This document shows, piece by piece, positions 1 through 6,312 of a stretch of DNA of 7,420 nucleotides. Positions within the stretch are counted from its first letter, which is position 1. Every line of letters begins with the position of its first letter. The notes beneath the pieces were generated by a model. It saw only the letters and a list, made by a program, of their open reading frames with translations, did not search any database and was not told the origin of the DNA. The DNA is taken from contig QHYA01000109.1 in assembly GCA_003223995.1 (NCBI GenBank), positions 1-7,420 of the forward strand. Reading direction: 5' to 3'. A program made the position numbers and the translations under genes. Source of the stretch: Acidobacteriota bacterium (GTDB lineage: Bacteria > Acidobacteriota > Polarisedimenticolia > QHYA01).

Positions 1-56
1 AGCTCTCCAATGCTCAGGCTGTTGAGCGCGACGATGAGATCACGCGTTCTCGGCAT
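1..56 (-). CDS. Start of an unidentified gene, cut by the left edge
   Basis: An ATG at 56-54 opens a frame that stays open to the window edge, giving 18 visible residues that begin MPRTRDLIVALNSLSIGE. It overlaps the last 17 bases of the deoxyhypusine-synthase-like gene in a different frame, a layout typical of a coupled downstream operon gene. The peptide alternates charged and aliphatic residues like the first helix of a small soluble protein, and the other non-synthase frame soon reaches a stop. There is no convincing ribosome binding site, only a purine run about 8-12 bases upstream. I do not recognise the family from so few residues. A chance open frame of this length is possible, so the call rests on the overlap and on protein-like composition. 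Confidence 0.45.
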   Translation of the reverse strand, partial: MPRTRDLIVALNSLSIGE

Positions 57-1143
57 CCGGTCCGATCCCATTACGGGCGGCCAGAGCACGTTCCTTCAGC
101 CGTCCCAGCATCACGGCCCGGCGGTCGAACAGCCGCTTCAGAGGCCTGGGCTTGCAGTTTTCCATGAGATAGGCCGTGAGAAGCGGGACGGCAACAGTCG
201 CGTCGAGATAGCAGATCACCATGTCCGGAAGCCCCTCCTCGGACACCTTGTCCCAGGTGAGCGCCTCCCCTGGCGTTGCTCCAGACAGCCCACCCGTGTC
301 GGGCCTGGCATCCGTGATCTGGACGAAGTAGTCGTGTCCGGATTCCGGGATCTTCAGGATCTCCTGAAGCTGCGGCTCGGTCTGCAGCAGGAAGTTCTTG
401 GGGCTGCCGCCGCCGATGATCCAGGCCGCGCTGCGCCCTCCCTCCGCTTTCGCGTCGAGCACGATCGAGGCGGTCTCGTTGACATCCACGCTCGGGTCGA
501 TGCACGGGCCGCTACCCAGAAGCGCCTTCGCGGCGATGTTCATGCCGATGCTGCTGTCGCCCGGAGAGGAGGTGTAGAGAGGAACCCCGAGCCGGTAAGC
601 CGCCGCGACGAGGCTCCGGTCGCGCGTCCCCAGAGCGCCGGCCCGCTCCTCCACCGCCTCTCCGAGCGCGTGATGGAACTCGGCGGTCCCCATCGTCCTC
701 CGGAACGAGGGGGCCTCGATAAGGCCGAGGATGAACTCATCCGTCTTCAGCAGAACGTCGTAATCGAAGAGGATGTCGTAGATCCTCACGACGGAATGCC
801 GGCGCAACTCGACATCATCGAGGTTCGGGCTGGACGAGAACATGGCCATGTCTAGCCCATAGTGAAGGTCGTGATAGAGGTTTGCTCCGGTGCTGATGAT
901 GTAATCCACGAAGCCGTTCTCGATGAGCGGGACGAGGCAGGATGTCCCGATCCCGGCGGGGGTCATGGCACCCGACAGCGACAGCCCTACGGTGACATTC
1001 TCTTTCATGATCCGCCTTGCGAGCAGTTGCGCTGCTTCACGAAGGCGCGCCGAGTTGTAAGCGAGGAATGTCTCGTCGACCAGCCGGCTGATCGAGAAAT
1101 CCTTGCCGATCGCGGGAGGGTTGATCCGTCGCCTTTTCTGCAT
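40..1143 (-). CDS. Deoxyhypusine synthase-family protein (bacterial type)
   Basis: A complete 367-residue protein, close to the 369 residues of human deoxyhypusine synthase. Family enzymes use NAD to cleave spermidine and transfer its aminobutyl group through a lysine imine. In archaea and eukaryotes the acceptor is a lysine of the eIF5A/aIF5A factor. Bacteria lack that factor, and some bacterial homologues are reported to make homospermidine instead, so a polyamine role is the better inference here. Visible family segments are SGAMTPAG (58-65), TGANLYHDLH (85-94), GDSSIGMN (195-202), GGGSPKNF (244-251) and the active-site block GEALTWDKV (292-300). In that block W297 and K299 align with human W327 and catalytic K329. 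The human histidine after GGGVVK is N250 here, a feature I associate with the bacterial branch. The ATG at 1143 has a GGAG ribosome binding site 5 bases upstream and lies about 30 bases below a good promoter. A further frame overlaps its 3' end, suggesting an operon running left. The family is secure; the substrate is not. Confidence 0.9.
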   Translation of the reverse strand: MQKRRRINPPAIGKDFSISRLVDETFLAYNSARLREAAQLLARRIMKENVTVGLSLSGAMTPAGIGTSCLVPLIENGFVDYIISTGANLYHDLHYGLDMAMFSSSPNLDDVELRRHSVVRIYDILFDYDVLLKTDEFILGLIEAPSFRRTMGTAEFHHALGEAVEERAGALGTRDRSLVAAAYRLGVPLYTSSPGDSSIGMNIAAKALLGSGPCIDPSVDVNETASIVLDAKAEGGRSAAWIIGGGSPKNFLLQTEPQLQEILKIPESGHDYFVQITDARPDTGGLSGATPGEALTWDKVSEEGLPDMVICYLDATVAVPLLTAYLMENCKPRPLKRLFDRRAVMLGRLKERALAARNGIGPDAENA

Positions 1144-1180
1144 CGTCGCTCCGCTCCCCTCGGATGTTGCAAGAGCGCCC

Positions 1181-1210
1181 TTTATAGCCGCTCGGGGGGC
1201 AGCCTTTCAA
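1181..1210 (-). promoter_or_regulatory. Sigma70-type promoter for the deoxyhypusine-synthase-like gene
   Basis: On the minus strand a TTGAAA hexamer (1210-1205) is followed after 18 bases by TATAAA (1186-1181). Each matches the sigma70 consensus at five of six positions. Transcription would start near 1174, leaving a leader of about 30 bases that contains the GGAG ribosome binding site of the gene starting at 1143. In DNA this GC-rich two AT-rich hexamers at correct spacing are unlikely by chance. The promoter shares the 128-base divergent region with the topoisomerase gene, so the two may influence each other. Confidence 0.65.
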
Positions 1211-1259
1211 GTGGAGTGCCTTCCGACATTTGACTGGTGGGTTTGAGGCGAAGTTTCGT

Positions 1260-1265
1260 TAGAAT
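1260..1265 (+). promoter_or_regulatory. Candidate -10 element giving a leaderless topoisomerase VI B mRNA
   Basis: TAGAAT matches the TATAAT consensus at five of six positions and occupies -12 to -7 relative to the G of the GTG codon at 1272. Transcription would therefore start on or next to the start codon. No Shine-Dalgarno sequence lies at normal distance from this GTG (the nearest GAGG is about 23 bases upstream), as expected for a leaderless message. No -35 sits at 16-18 bases spacing. A TTGACT at 1230-1235 is 24 bases away, too far for a standard promoter. The single hexamer could be coincidental. Confidence 0.35.
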
Positions 1266-1271
1266 GTCTCC

Positions 1272-3161
1272 GTGAGAAAGACCCCTGCCGGACAGCAGAT
1301 CTCGCTGTTCGATGAATCCGAGCCCGCAACGGGGCCCGAACCGGGATCCGATCTTCCCTCCGTCCAGCTCGAAGCGGCTCCTCCCCGCAGTGGTGGGGCG
1401 GGGAGCATTCGCGCCAGAGATGGGCGCCCCCGCAGGAGGGGAGCCGATGCCGCGCCCTCGAGTGAGAGAGGGAAGAGATCGACTCGCACCGGCGGGGACG
1501 GGCAAGGGGCTGCTGAGACGGCAGGAGCGCAGGCGCCGGCCGGTGCGACCGCAGGACCGCGGGAGCCGCCGGCCGCTGTGACCGGTGACGGAGCGACAAC
1601 CACGCGCCGGACCCGGGAGACCGCCCAGAGCCTGGCCGCGAAGCAGCGCGAGATCTCCATCTCCGAGTTCTTCACCAAGAATCGCCACCTGCTCGGCTTC
1701 GACAATCCCCAGAAGGCTCTTCTGACAACGGTGAAGGAGGCGGTGGACAACGCCCTGGACGCGTGCGAGGAGGCTGGCATCCTGCCGGAGCTGCGCATCT
1801 CGATCCAGGAGATCACCGAGGAGCGGTTCCGCGTCCGTGTGGAAGACAACGGACCAGGTATCGTCCGGCCCCAGATCCCGAAGATCTTCGGCCAGCTCCT
1901 GTACGGCTCCAAGTTCCACACACTGAAGAGCCAGCGCGGCCAGCAGGGGCTGGGCATCAGCGCCGCGGGGATGTACGGTCAGCTGACGACCGGAAAGCCG
2001 GTCTCGATCATCTCGAAGACAGGCAAACGCTCCCCGGCGCACGCCTTCGAGATCAGGATCGACACGCGCAAGAACGCCCCGGAGCCGGTCTCGGACAGGA
2101 TCGTCGAATGGGACGCGGAGCACGGCACGATCGTCGAGATCGAGCTGGAGGGCTCCTACAAGAAGGGACGGCGGTCCGTGGACGACTACGTCGAGCAGAC
2201 GGCCCTCGCCAACCCTCACGCCGAGATCACGTACCGATCCCCCAAGGGGGAGGAGATCCGCTTCGAGCGGGTCACGAACGAGCTTCCCAAGGAAGCCCTG
2301 GAGATCAAGCCCCACCCGTACGGCGTCGAGCTGGGATCGCTGATGAAGATGCTGAAGGACACGAAAGCTCGCAATCTCCGCTCCTTCCTCCAGCAGGACT
2401 TCTCGCGCGTTTCCGCAAAGGTCGCCGACGAGATCTGCTCGCGAGCCGCCGTCCCCGCGGGCCGCAACCCTCACCAGATCAGCCCGGCGGAGGCGGAGCG
2501 GCTGCACAAGACGATCCCGCACGTGAAGATCATGGCGCCGCCGACCAACTGCCTCTCGCCCATCGGCGAGGCGCTGATCTTCAAGGGGCTCGCGGCCCGC
2601 GTGAAGGCCGACTTCGTCACGTCGGCCACGCGCCCGCCGGCCGTGTATCGCGGGATGCCCTTCCAGGTCGAGGTGGGTCTGGCGTACGGCGGGGACCTTC
2701 CTGCCGAGGAGCTGGTCGAGGTCTATCGCTTCGCCAATCGCGTCCCGCTCCAATACCAGCAGTCGGCTTGCGCGATCACGAAATCCGCCGTGACGACCGA
2801 TTGGCGGAACTATGGCCTCTCCCAGTCCAAAGGGGCTCCTCCGGCCGGGCCGATGGTCCTCTTCGTGCACGTCAACTCGGTCTGGGTGCCGTTCACGTCC
2901 GAGTCGAAGGAGGCGATCGCCCACTACCCCGAGATCGTCAAGGAACTGCGGCTCGCGCTCCAGGAGTGCGGGCGGCGGCTGGGCAACTTTCTCAGCCGGC
3001 GCCGCCGGGTCGCCGACGAGATGAAGAAGCGCTCCTACATCGAGAAGTACATCCCTCTCATCGGCGAGGCCCTCCAGGACATCCTCTCCCTCACCGACCG
3101 CCAGAGAGACCAGACCATCTCGAACCTCAAGGACGTCCTGGAGAAGTCCAGGCGCATGTAG
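1272..3161 (+). CDS. top6B: DNA topoisomerase VI subunit B (ATPase subunit)
   Basis: A 629-residue ATPase subunit of a type IIB topoisomerase. In the A2B2 enzyme, ATP-driven dimerisation of B subunits captures DNA and drives strand passage through the break made by subunit A. Residues 1-125 are low complexity, rich in Ala, Gly, Pro and Arg, and absent from usual homologues. The family body begins at AAKQREISISEFF (122-134). The GHKL ATPase fold carries KEAVDNALDA (155-164, E156 and N160), VEDNGPGI (190-197, D192) and the glycine-rich lid at about 221-243. A helix-two-turn-helix region follows at roughly 368-445 and a transducer domain at 447-629, with FTSESKEAIA (541-550) placing the expected ATP-sensing lysine at K546. 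No extra C-terminal domain is present. The GTG at 1272 is preferred because its first residues hold a clamp-binding-like QISLF (9-13). A GTG at 1578 (residue 103) is the alternative. No subunit A gene is adjacent. The family call is secure; the start is moderately so. Confidence 0.95.
   Translation: MRKTPAGQQISLFDESEPATGPEPGSDLPSVQLEAAPPRSGGAGSIRARDGRPRRRGADAAPSSERGKRSTRTGGDGQGAAETAGAQAPAGATAGPREPPAAVTGDGATTTRRTRETAQSLAAKQREISISEFFTKNRHLLGFDNPQKALLTTVKEAVDNALDACEEAGILPELRISIQEITEERFRVRVEDNGPGIVRPQIPKIFGQLLYGSKFHTLKSQRGQQGLGISAAGMYGQLTTGKPVSIISKTGKRSPAHAFEIRIDTRKNAPEPVSDRIVEWDAEHGTIVEIELEGSYKKGRRSVDDYVEQTALANPHAEITYRSPKGEEIRFERVTNELPKEALEIKPHPYGVELGSLMKMLKDTKARNLRSFLQQDFSRVSAKVADEICSRAAVPAGRNPHQISPAEAERLHKTIPHVKIMAPPTNCLSPIGEALIFKGLAARVKADFVTSATRPPAVYRGMPFQVEVGLAYGGDLPAEELVEVYRFANRVPLQYQQSACAITKSAVTTDWRNYGLSQSKGAPPAGPMVLFVHVNSVWVPFTSESKEAIAHYPEIVKELRLALQECGRRLGNFLSRRRRVADEMKKRSYIEKYIPLIGEALQDILSLTDRQRDQTISNLKDVLEKSRRM
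1381..1405. repeat. Perfect 8-bp inverted repeat inside the top6B extension
   Basis: CTCCCCGC at 1381-1388 pairs exactly with GCGGGGAG at 1398-1405 across a 9-base loop. The core CCCCGCAG followed by G-rich sequence recurs at 1428-1441, and CCCTC (1455-1459) pairs with GAGGG (1468-1472) shortly after. The cluster resembles the short palindromic elements often scattered between genes in GC-rich bacteria, but here it lies within codons of the low-complexity N-terminal extension. Whether other copies exist in the genome cannot be seen from this window. Confidence 0.4.
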
Positions 3162-3173
3162 CCCGCGCGAACC

Positions 3174-3198
3174 CCGCCGCGCCCACGACGTGCGGCGG
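3174..3198. terminator. Hairpin between convergent genes, possible bidirectional terminator
   Basis: The 48-base gap between two converging stop codons contains a 9-bp stem: CCGCCGCGC at 3174-3182 and GTGCGGCGG at 3190-3198, with one G-T wobble and a 7-base loop. It begins 12 bases after the topoisomerase stop and ends 11 bases from the stop of the opposing gene, so it could serve both strands. There is no T-run on either side, so it is not a classical intrinsic terminator. In GC-rich bacteria such tailless hairpins are common between converging genes, but their activity is uncertain. Confidence 0.4.
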
Positions 3199-3209
3199 AG
3201 GGCGGTCGC

Positions 3210-4568
3210 TCACCGGTACGGCCCCATGCGGGTCTCGCGCAGCATGCTCAGGCGTTGCGCCAGGATGTCCCGGTCGGGATAGAGGACCGGCCAGTACCGG
3301 TCGGCAAGACGCTCCGGGGGAACTCCCCGAACAAGGGCCCCTTCGAAAGCGCCAATCGCCCGCCTCAGCTCTGCGCCGGCCTCGAAGGCCCGCGCGCCGC
3401 TGGGGAAGCTCGTGAGGGCCAGCACCAAGAACAGCCCGGCCTGACAGGCTCTGCCCCCGAGCGTCCGGGCGTAGAGTCCCCAGACCAGGTACACACAGCA
3501 CAGCAGAGGGATGGAGAGAGTCACGTATCGGCTCGCGAAAGCCGCGCCAGGGCCGAATCCGCCTCTGCCAAGTCCGACCGAGAGTGCAAGCATTCCGGTA
3601 CCAAGCAGGAACGCAAGCAGCCCCGCGGCGCGCTGCCTCTCGCCTGGGACCGTCTTGAGGGCTCTCAAGAGAAGCGCGAGCGTGGCTGCGTAGAGCGCGA
3701 AGACGGCCAACCCCGAGTACGGCCACCCGTCCTCTCCCACCAGCCCCACGCTCACCGAGAGGAACTCGATGCACGCCCGCCCAACCGGCAGCAGGCCCGA
3801 GGGAAGAGGGTGCTCCTGAGGCTGTTGATAATGGTAGAAGTAGAGCAGGAACACCGCGATCGCGGAAGCGCCGCACAAGGGAATGGCCCAGTCCCGCCTG
3901 CCTGACTTCCCGCGGCGTTGCCCCGGCTGGCGCCAGCCCGTCCAGATCAGCCAGGCCGCGAGCGGCGGAACGAAAACGAGGCCGCTCGCTCCGCTGAGCG
4001 CCAGACAGAGCAGGAGCGCCGTCACCCAGAGAGCGCTCCGCAGCGTCAGGGAGGCCGGCCTCCAGGCGACCATCAGCAGAAGCGCGCAAGCGAGGTTCGT
4101 GGCCGTGATGAGCTGGATCTGAAAGTTCCAGATGAGGTTCTGGTACTGACTCAGGTTCAGGCAAGCCAGCGGGAAGAAACCGTCCGTGTAGGAGATCCGG
4201 CCCCTCAGTCGCCGCGCACACACGACCAGGGCCAGGCTCGCTGCAGCCAGCGCCAGGAGGTTGAAGAACATTCCCGCGCGGGAGTCCCCGCGCGTCGGCC
4301 AGGACAGGGCGAGAAAAATGAGCTTCGGCACGGGGATGCGGTGCTCATTGTGCTGGGACCAGAGGAAGGACAGATTGACGGGCTCGTGGCCGGTCAGAGC
4401 CGGGACCATATCCCAATCGTCCTGGAAGGGAACGTTGCTGCCCTCACGCCAGACCAGAGAAACGGCGGCGCCCAGCGCAAGAGCGCCCACGAAGAGCACG
4501 AAGACAGCCGCGGTGGCGCTCGCCTCGGCCCGGTGGCGTCCCGGTTTGTCGGGTCGCGTCCCCTTCAG
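3210..4568 (-). CDS. Polytopic membrane protein, probable GT-C-like glycosyltransferase
   Basis: From the proposed CTG start this is a 452-residue integral membrane protein with about ten hydrophobic segments, among them residues 20-40, 100-118, 154-169, 180-210, 228-246, 285-302, 313-334, 348-366 and 376-390. A soluble tail of about 55 residues ends the protein. The loop after the first segment carries FQDDWDMVP (48-56) and QHNEHRIPVPK (72-82). Paired acidic residues just after the first helix are a hallmark of GT-C glycosyltransferases, which use lipid-linked sugars outside the cytoplasmic membrane. That function is inferred from topology and context, not from a recognised family. The start is unusual: no ATG exists, and the first in-frame TTG (4703) would overlap the previous gene by 139 bases. 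CTG at 4568 forms a CTGA overlap with that gene's stop and has a GGAG 6 bases upstream. GTG at 4499 is the conventional alternative and would shorten the N-terminus by 23 residues. It is the last gene of the four-gene unit. Confidence 0.75.
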   Translation of the reverse strand: MKGTRPDKPGRHRAEASATAAVFVLFVGALALGAAVSLVWREGSNVPFQDDWDMVPALTGHEPVNLSFLWSQHNEHRIPVPKLIFLALSWPTRGDSRAGMFFNLLALAAASLALVVCARRLRGRISYTDGFFPLACLNLSQYQNLIWNFQIQLITATNLACALLLMVAWRPASLTLRSALWVTALLLCLALSGASGLVFVPPLAAWLIWTGWRQPGQRRGKSGRRDWAIPLCGASAIAVFLLYFYHYQQPQEHPLPSGLLPVGRACIEFLSVSVGLVGEDGWPYSGLAVFALYAATLALLLRALKTVPGERQRAAGLLAFLLGTGMLALSVGLGRGGFGPGAAFASRYVTLSIPLLCCVYLVWGLYARTLGGRACQAGLFLVLALTSFPSGARAFEAGAELRRAIGAFEGALVRGVPPERLADRYWPVLYPDRDILAQRLSMLRETRMGPYR

Positions 4569-5293
4569 ACCGAGCTCCGCCGCTTCGATGAGGGGAAGAA
4601 CCGCGATGCCGCCATGGCGTAGCCATACCAGCGCAGGTAGCTCGGCAGCCACCGGAGGAGGCGGAAGCGCGACCGGCCGGCGCTGCGGTCCCGCCAGGTG
4701 CAAGGGATCTCGGCGATCCTCACCCTGCGGCGGAATGCCTTCGCGGTGATCTCCAGGGCCAGCTCGAACCCGCCCGTGCTCTCGATCCCGAGCTCGTTGA
4801 CGAGAGCCGCGTCGTAGAGCCGGAAGCTGTTGGTGGCGTCATTGGTAGGAAAACCGGCGAGAAGCCGCAGCGACCGGCCGGCCAGACGGCTGAGGGTCCG
4901 CTTCAGCAGAGGCCCTCCGATCTGCCGCCCTCCCCGGGCGTAGCGGCTCGCGCAGACGATCCTGTTTCCCTGCGCGTAGAGCGAGAGCATCCGCGGCACG
5001 AGCGACAGGTCGTCGGAGAGGTCCGCCATGACGACGAGCGCTGGACCGGAGGCGGCGGCGCGGAACCCGGTCTTGATCGCCGACGCGGCCCCGCGGCCGC
5101 CCTCGTTCCTCACGAGCCGGATCCAACCGCGCCCCTCCGCCAGCGAGCGGGCGACAGGAAGAGTCGTATCCTCGTCGAAATCGTGGATGACGAGCATCGT
5201 GTATGGAGGAGGAACGTGCCGCTCCACCTCGGCCACGAGCCGGGGGAAGTTCTCCGCCTCGTTGTATACGGGCACGATCAGCGACAGCTCCAT
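4565..5293 (-). CDS. Family 2 glycosyltransferase, DPM1-like
   Basis: A 242-residue cytoplasmic GT-A glycosyltransferase. DPM1-like enzymes move a sugar from a nucleotide donor to a polyprenyl phosphate on the inner membrane face. The N-terminal strand and loop MELSLIVPVYNEAENF (1-16) are typical. NEGGRGAASAIKTGF (63-77) matches the family NxGKGxAxxxG segment, MADLSDD (89-95) is the metal and donor loop, and SRYARGG (116-122) and NSFRLYD (155-161) follow as in relatives. The usual second acidic motif (DDGS-like) reads HDFDEDTT (37-44), which I believe marks a subfamily rather than damage. No C-terminal membrane helices are present, so it is the short soluble type; the basic C-terminus (SSKRRSSV) could touch the membrane. 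The ATG at 5293 overlaps the preceding stop as TGATG, implying coupled translation. The sugar and the acceptor are not deducible. Confidence 0.88.
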   Translation of the reverse strand: MELSLIVPVYNEAENFPRLVAEVERHVPPPYTMLVIHDFDEDTTLPVARSLAEGRGWIRLVRNEGGRGAASAIKTGFRAAASGPALVVMADLSDDLSLVPRMLSLYAQGNRIVCASRYARGGRQIGGPLLKRTLSRLAGRSLRLLAGFPTNDATNSFRLYDAALVNELGIESTGGFELALEITAKAFRRRVRIAEIPCTWRDRSAGRSRFRLLRWLPSYLRWYGYAMAASRFFPSSKRRSSV

Positions 5294-6312
5294 CAGATCA
5301 CGCCCTCTTCGAGCTGCTTGGCGATCCACGGGATGACCTCGTCGAGCGCCTTCTCCAGCGGAGTCGTCGCCTCGAAGCCCAGCAGCTCCTTCGCCTTCCG
5401 AACGGAAGGGACTCTCCGGCGAACGTCGTACCGGTAGGGCTCGTCCGAGACGATCCTCGGCGGCACATCGCCGCGAATCTTCCGCCAGATCAGCTCCGCG
5501 AGGTCGCGGATGCGGGTCGAGACGGACGTGGAGAGGTTGAAGTCCTCGTCGAGGGCAGCGGGACGGGTCATGCAGAGACGGATGCCTCGGGCCAGGTCCC
5601 CCCCATAGGTGAAATGACGGATCTGGTTGCCATCTCCGAGGACGTGGAGCGGGTCCTGGCCCTTCAGGACTTTGAGGACGAGGTCCGGCACGACATGGCT
5701 CATCGACAACCTTACGTTGCCGGAAAGGACCTCTCCCGCCTTGAGTGCCCGATGCTCGCCGACGCCCACGCAGTTGAAGGGCCGGGCGATGGTGTAGGGA
5801 AGGCCGTACTGCTCGCGAGCCCCTTGGGCGAAATACTCGAACGCGAGCTTCTGGAAGCCGTACGTGGACGCCGGCGGAGGGGAGCGGCGCTGCTCCCCTT
5901 CCGGGGTGGGAAAGCGAGTGGCGTTCTCGAAGACCATGGAGGATGAGATGACGGTGATCTTTTCCAGACGGCCGTGGCGGTGCGCCCAGAGGGCCGCGTC
6001 GAAGGCGGCCGCCGCGATCCGCTCGTTCTCAGCGAGCAGGTCATAGGCCAGCTCGTGGAAATACCGGATCCCCCCGACCATCGACGCCCCCGCGACGAAG
6101 TGGTCACAGTCGCCGAGAAGATCTTTCAGCAAGGCGACATCCTTGGCATCCCCCCGGACCAGCCGGTACGAGGGATGCTGCTCGCAGGCCTGGCGCAGCT
6201 CGCCGTACTTCGAGAGGTTGTCGAGCCCGAGCACCTCGAAGCCATGCGAGAGCAACTCCTCGACGAGGTAGCCTCCGATGAATCCGGCGGCCCCTGTGAC
6301 GAGCGCCTTCAC
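5293..6312 (-). CDS. NAD-dependent epimerase/dehydratase (extended SDR, sugar nucleotide)
   Basis: A 339-residue extended short-chain dehydrogenase acting on nucleotide sugars in the cytoplasm. The Rossmann motif TGAAGFIG lies at 6-13, with D31 of GLDNLSKYG after the second strand, consistent with NAD. The catalytic region shows SSSMVFE (123-129) and the YxxxK pair Y151/K155 in STYGFQKLAFE. The substrate-domain segment ARPFNCVGVGE (176-186) and HFTYGGDLARGI (233-244) are typical of UDP-glucose 4-epimerase-like and UDP-glucuronate decarboxylase-like enzymes. The C-terminal PSVRKAKELLGFEATTPLEKAL (302-323) is the usual end of the family. Which reaction it performs (4-epimerisation, decarboxylation or dehydration) cannot be read from the sequence. 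The GTG at 6312 is chosen because the Rossmann fold begins at residue 2 and it overlaps the upstream stop as GTGA. No good ribosome binding site precedes it, so coupling to the upstream gene is likely. Confidence 0.9.
   Translation of the reverse strand: MKALVTGAAGFIGGYLVEELLSHGFEVLGLDNLSKYGELRQACEQHPSYRLVRGDAKDVALLKDLLGDCDHFVAGASMVGGIRYFHELAYDLLAENERIAAAAFDAALWAHRHGRLEKITVISSSMVFENATRFPTPEGEQRRSPPPASTYGFQKLAFEYFAQGAREQYGLPYTIARPFNCVGVGEHRALKAGEVLSGNVRLSMSHVVPDLVLKVLKGQDPLHVLGDGNQIRHFTYGGDLARGIRLCMTRPAALDEDFNLSTSVSTRIRDLAELIWRKIRGDVPPRIVSDEPYRYDVRRRVPSVRKAKELLGFEATTPLEKALDEVIPWIAKQLEEGVI

Noticed and set aside
10..855. A 281-codon plus-strand frame opposite the deoxyhypusine-synthase-like gene
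   Set aside because: Antisense shadow of a well-supported gene, with no upstream ribosome binding site or family resemblance.
1230..1265. A full sigma70 promoter for top6B from TTGACT (1230) and TAGAAT (1260)
   Set aside because: The spacing is 24 bases instead of about 17, so the two hexamers cannot form one standard promoter; only the -10 is kept as a candidate.
1182..2924. A 580-codon open frame on the minus strand opposite top6B
   Set aside because: It lies antisense to a gene with unmistakable motifs, its protein is dominated by Arg, Leu, Asp and Gly, and it has no recognisable domain. Long antisense frames are expected where third positions are nearly all G or C.
1272..3161. An archaeal origin of the window, suggested by deoxyhypusine synthase plus topoisomerase VI
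   Set aside because: The synthase has the GGGSPKNF form I associate with bacterial homologues, a sigma70-type promoter drives it, and the topoisomerase carries a bacterial-type clamp motif. Lateral origin of the two genes remains possible.
1763..3415. A 550-codon plus-strand frame shifted relative to top6B and running past its stop
   Set aside because: Arg/Gly/Pro-rich composition typical of an out-of-frame reading; it crosses the convergent hairpin and enters the opposing gene without any protein motif.
4569..4703. A TTG start at 4703 for the membrane protein
   Set aside because: It would overlap the glycosyltransferase gene by 139 bases, and the extra residues are Pro/Arg-rich out-of-frame sequence.
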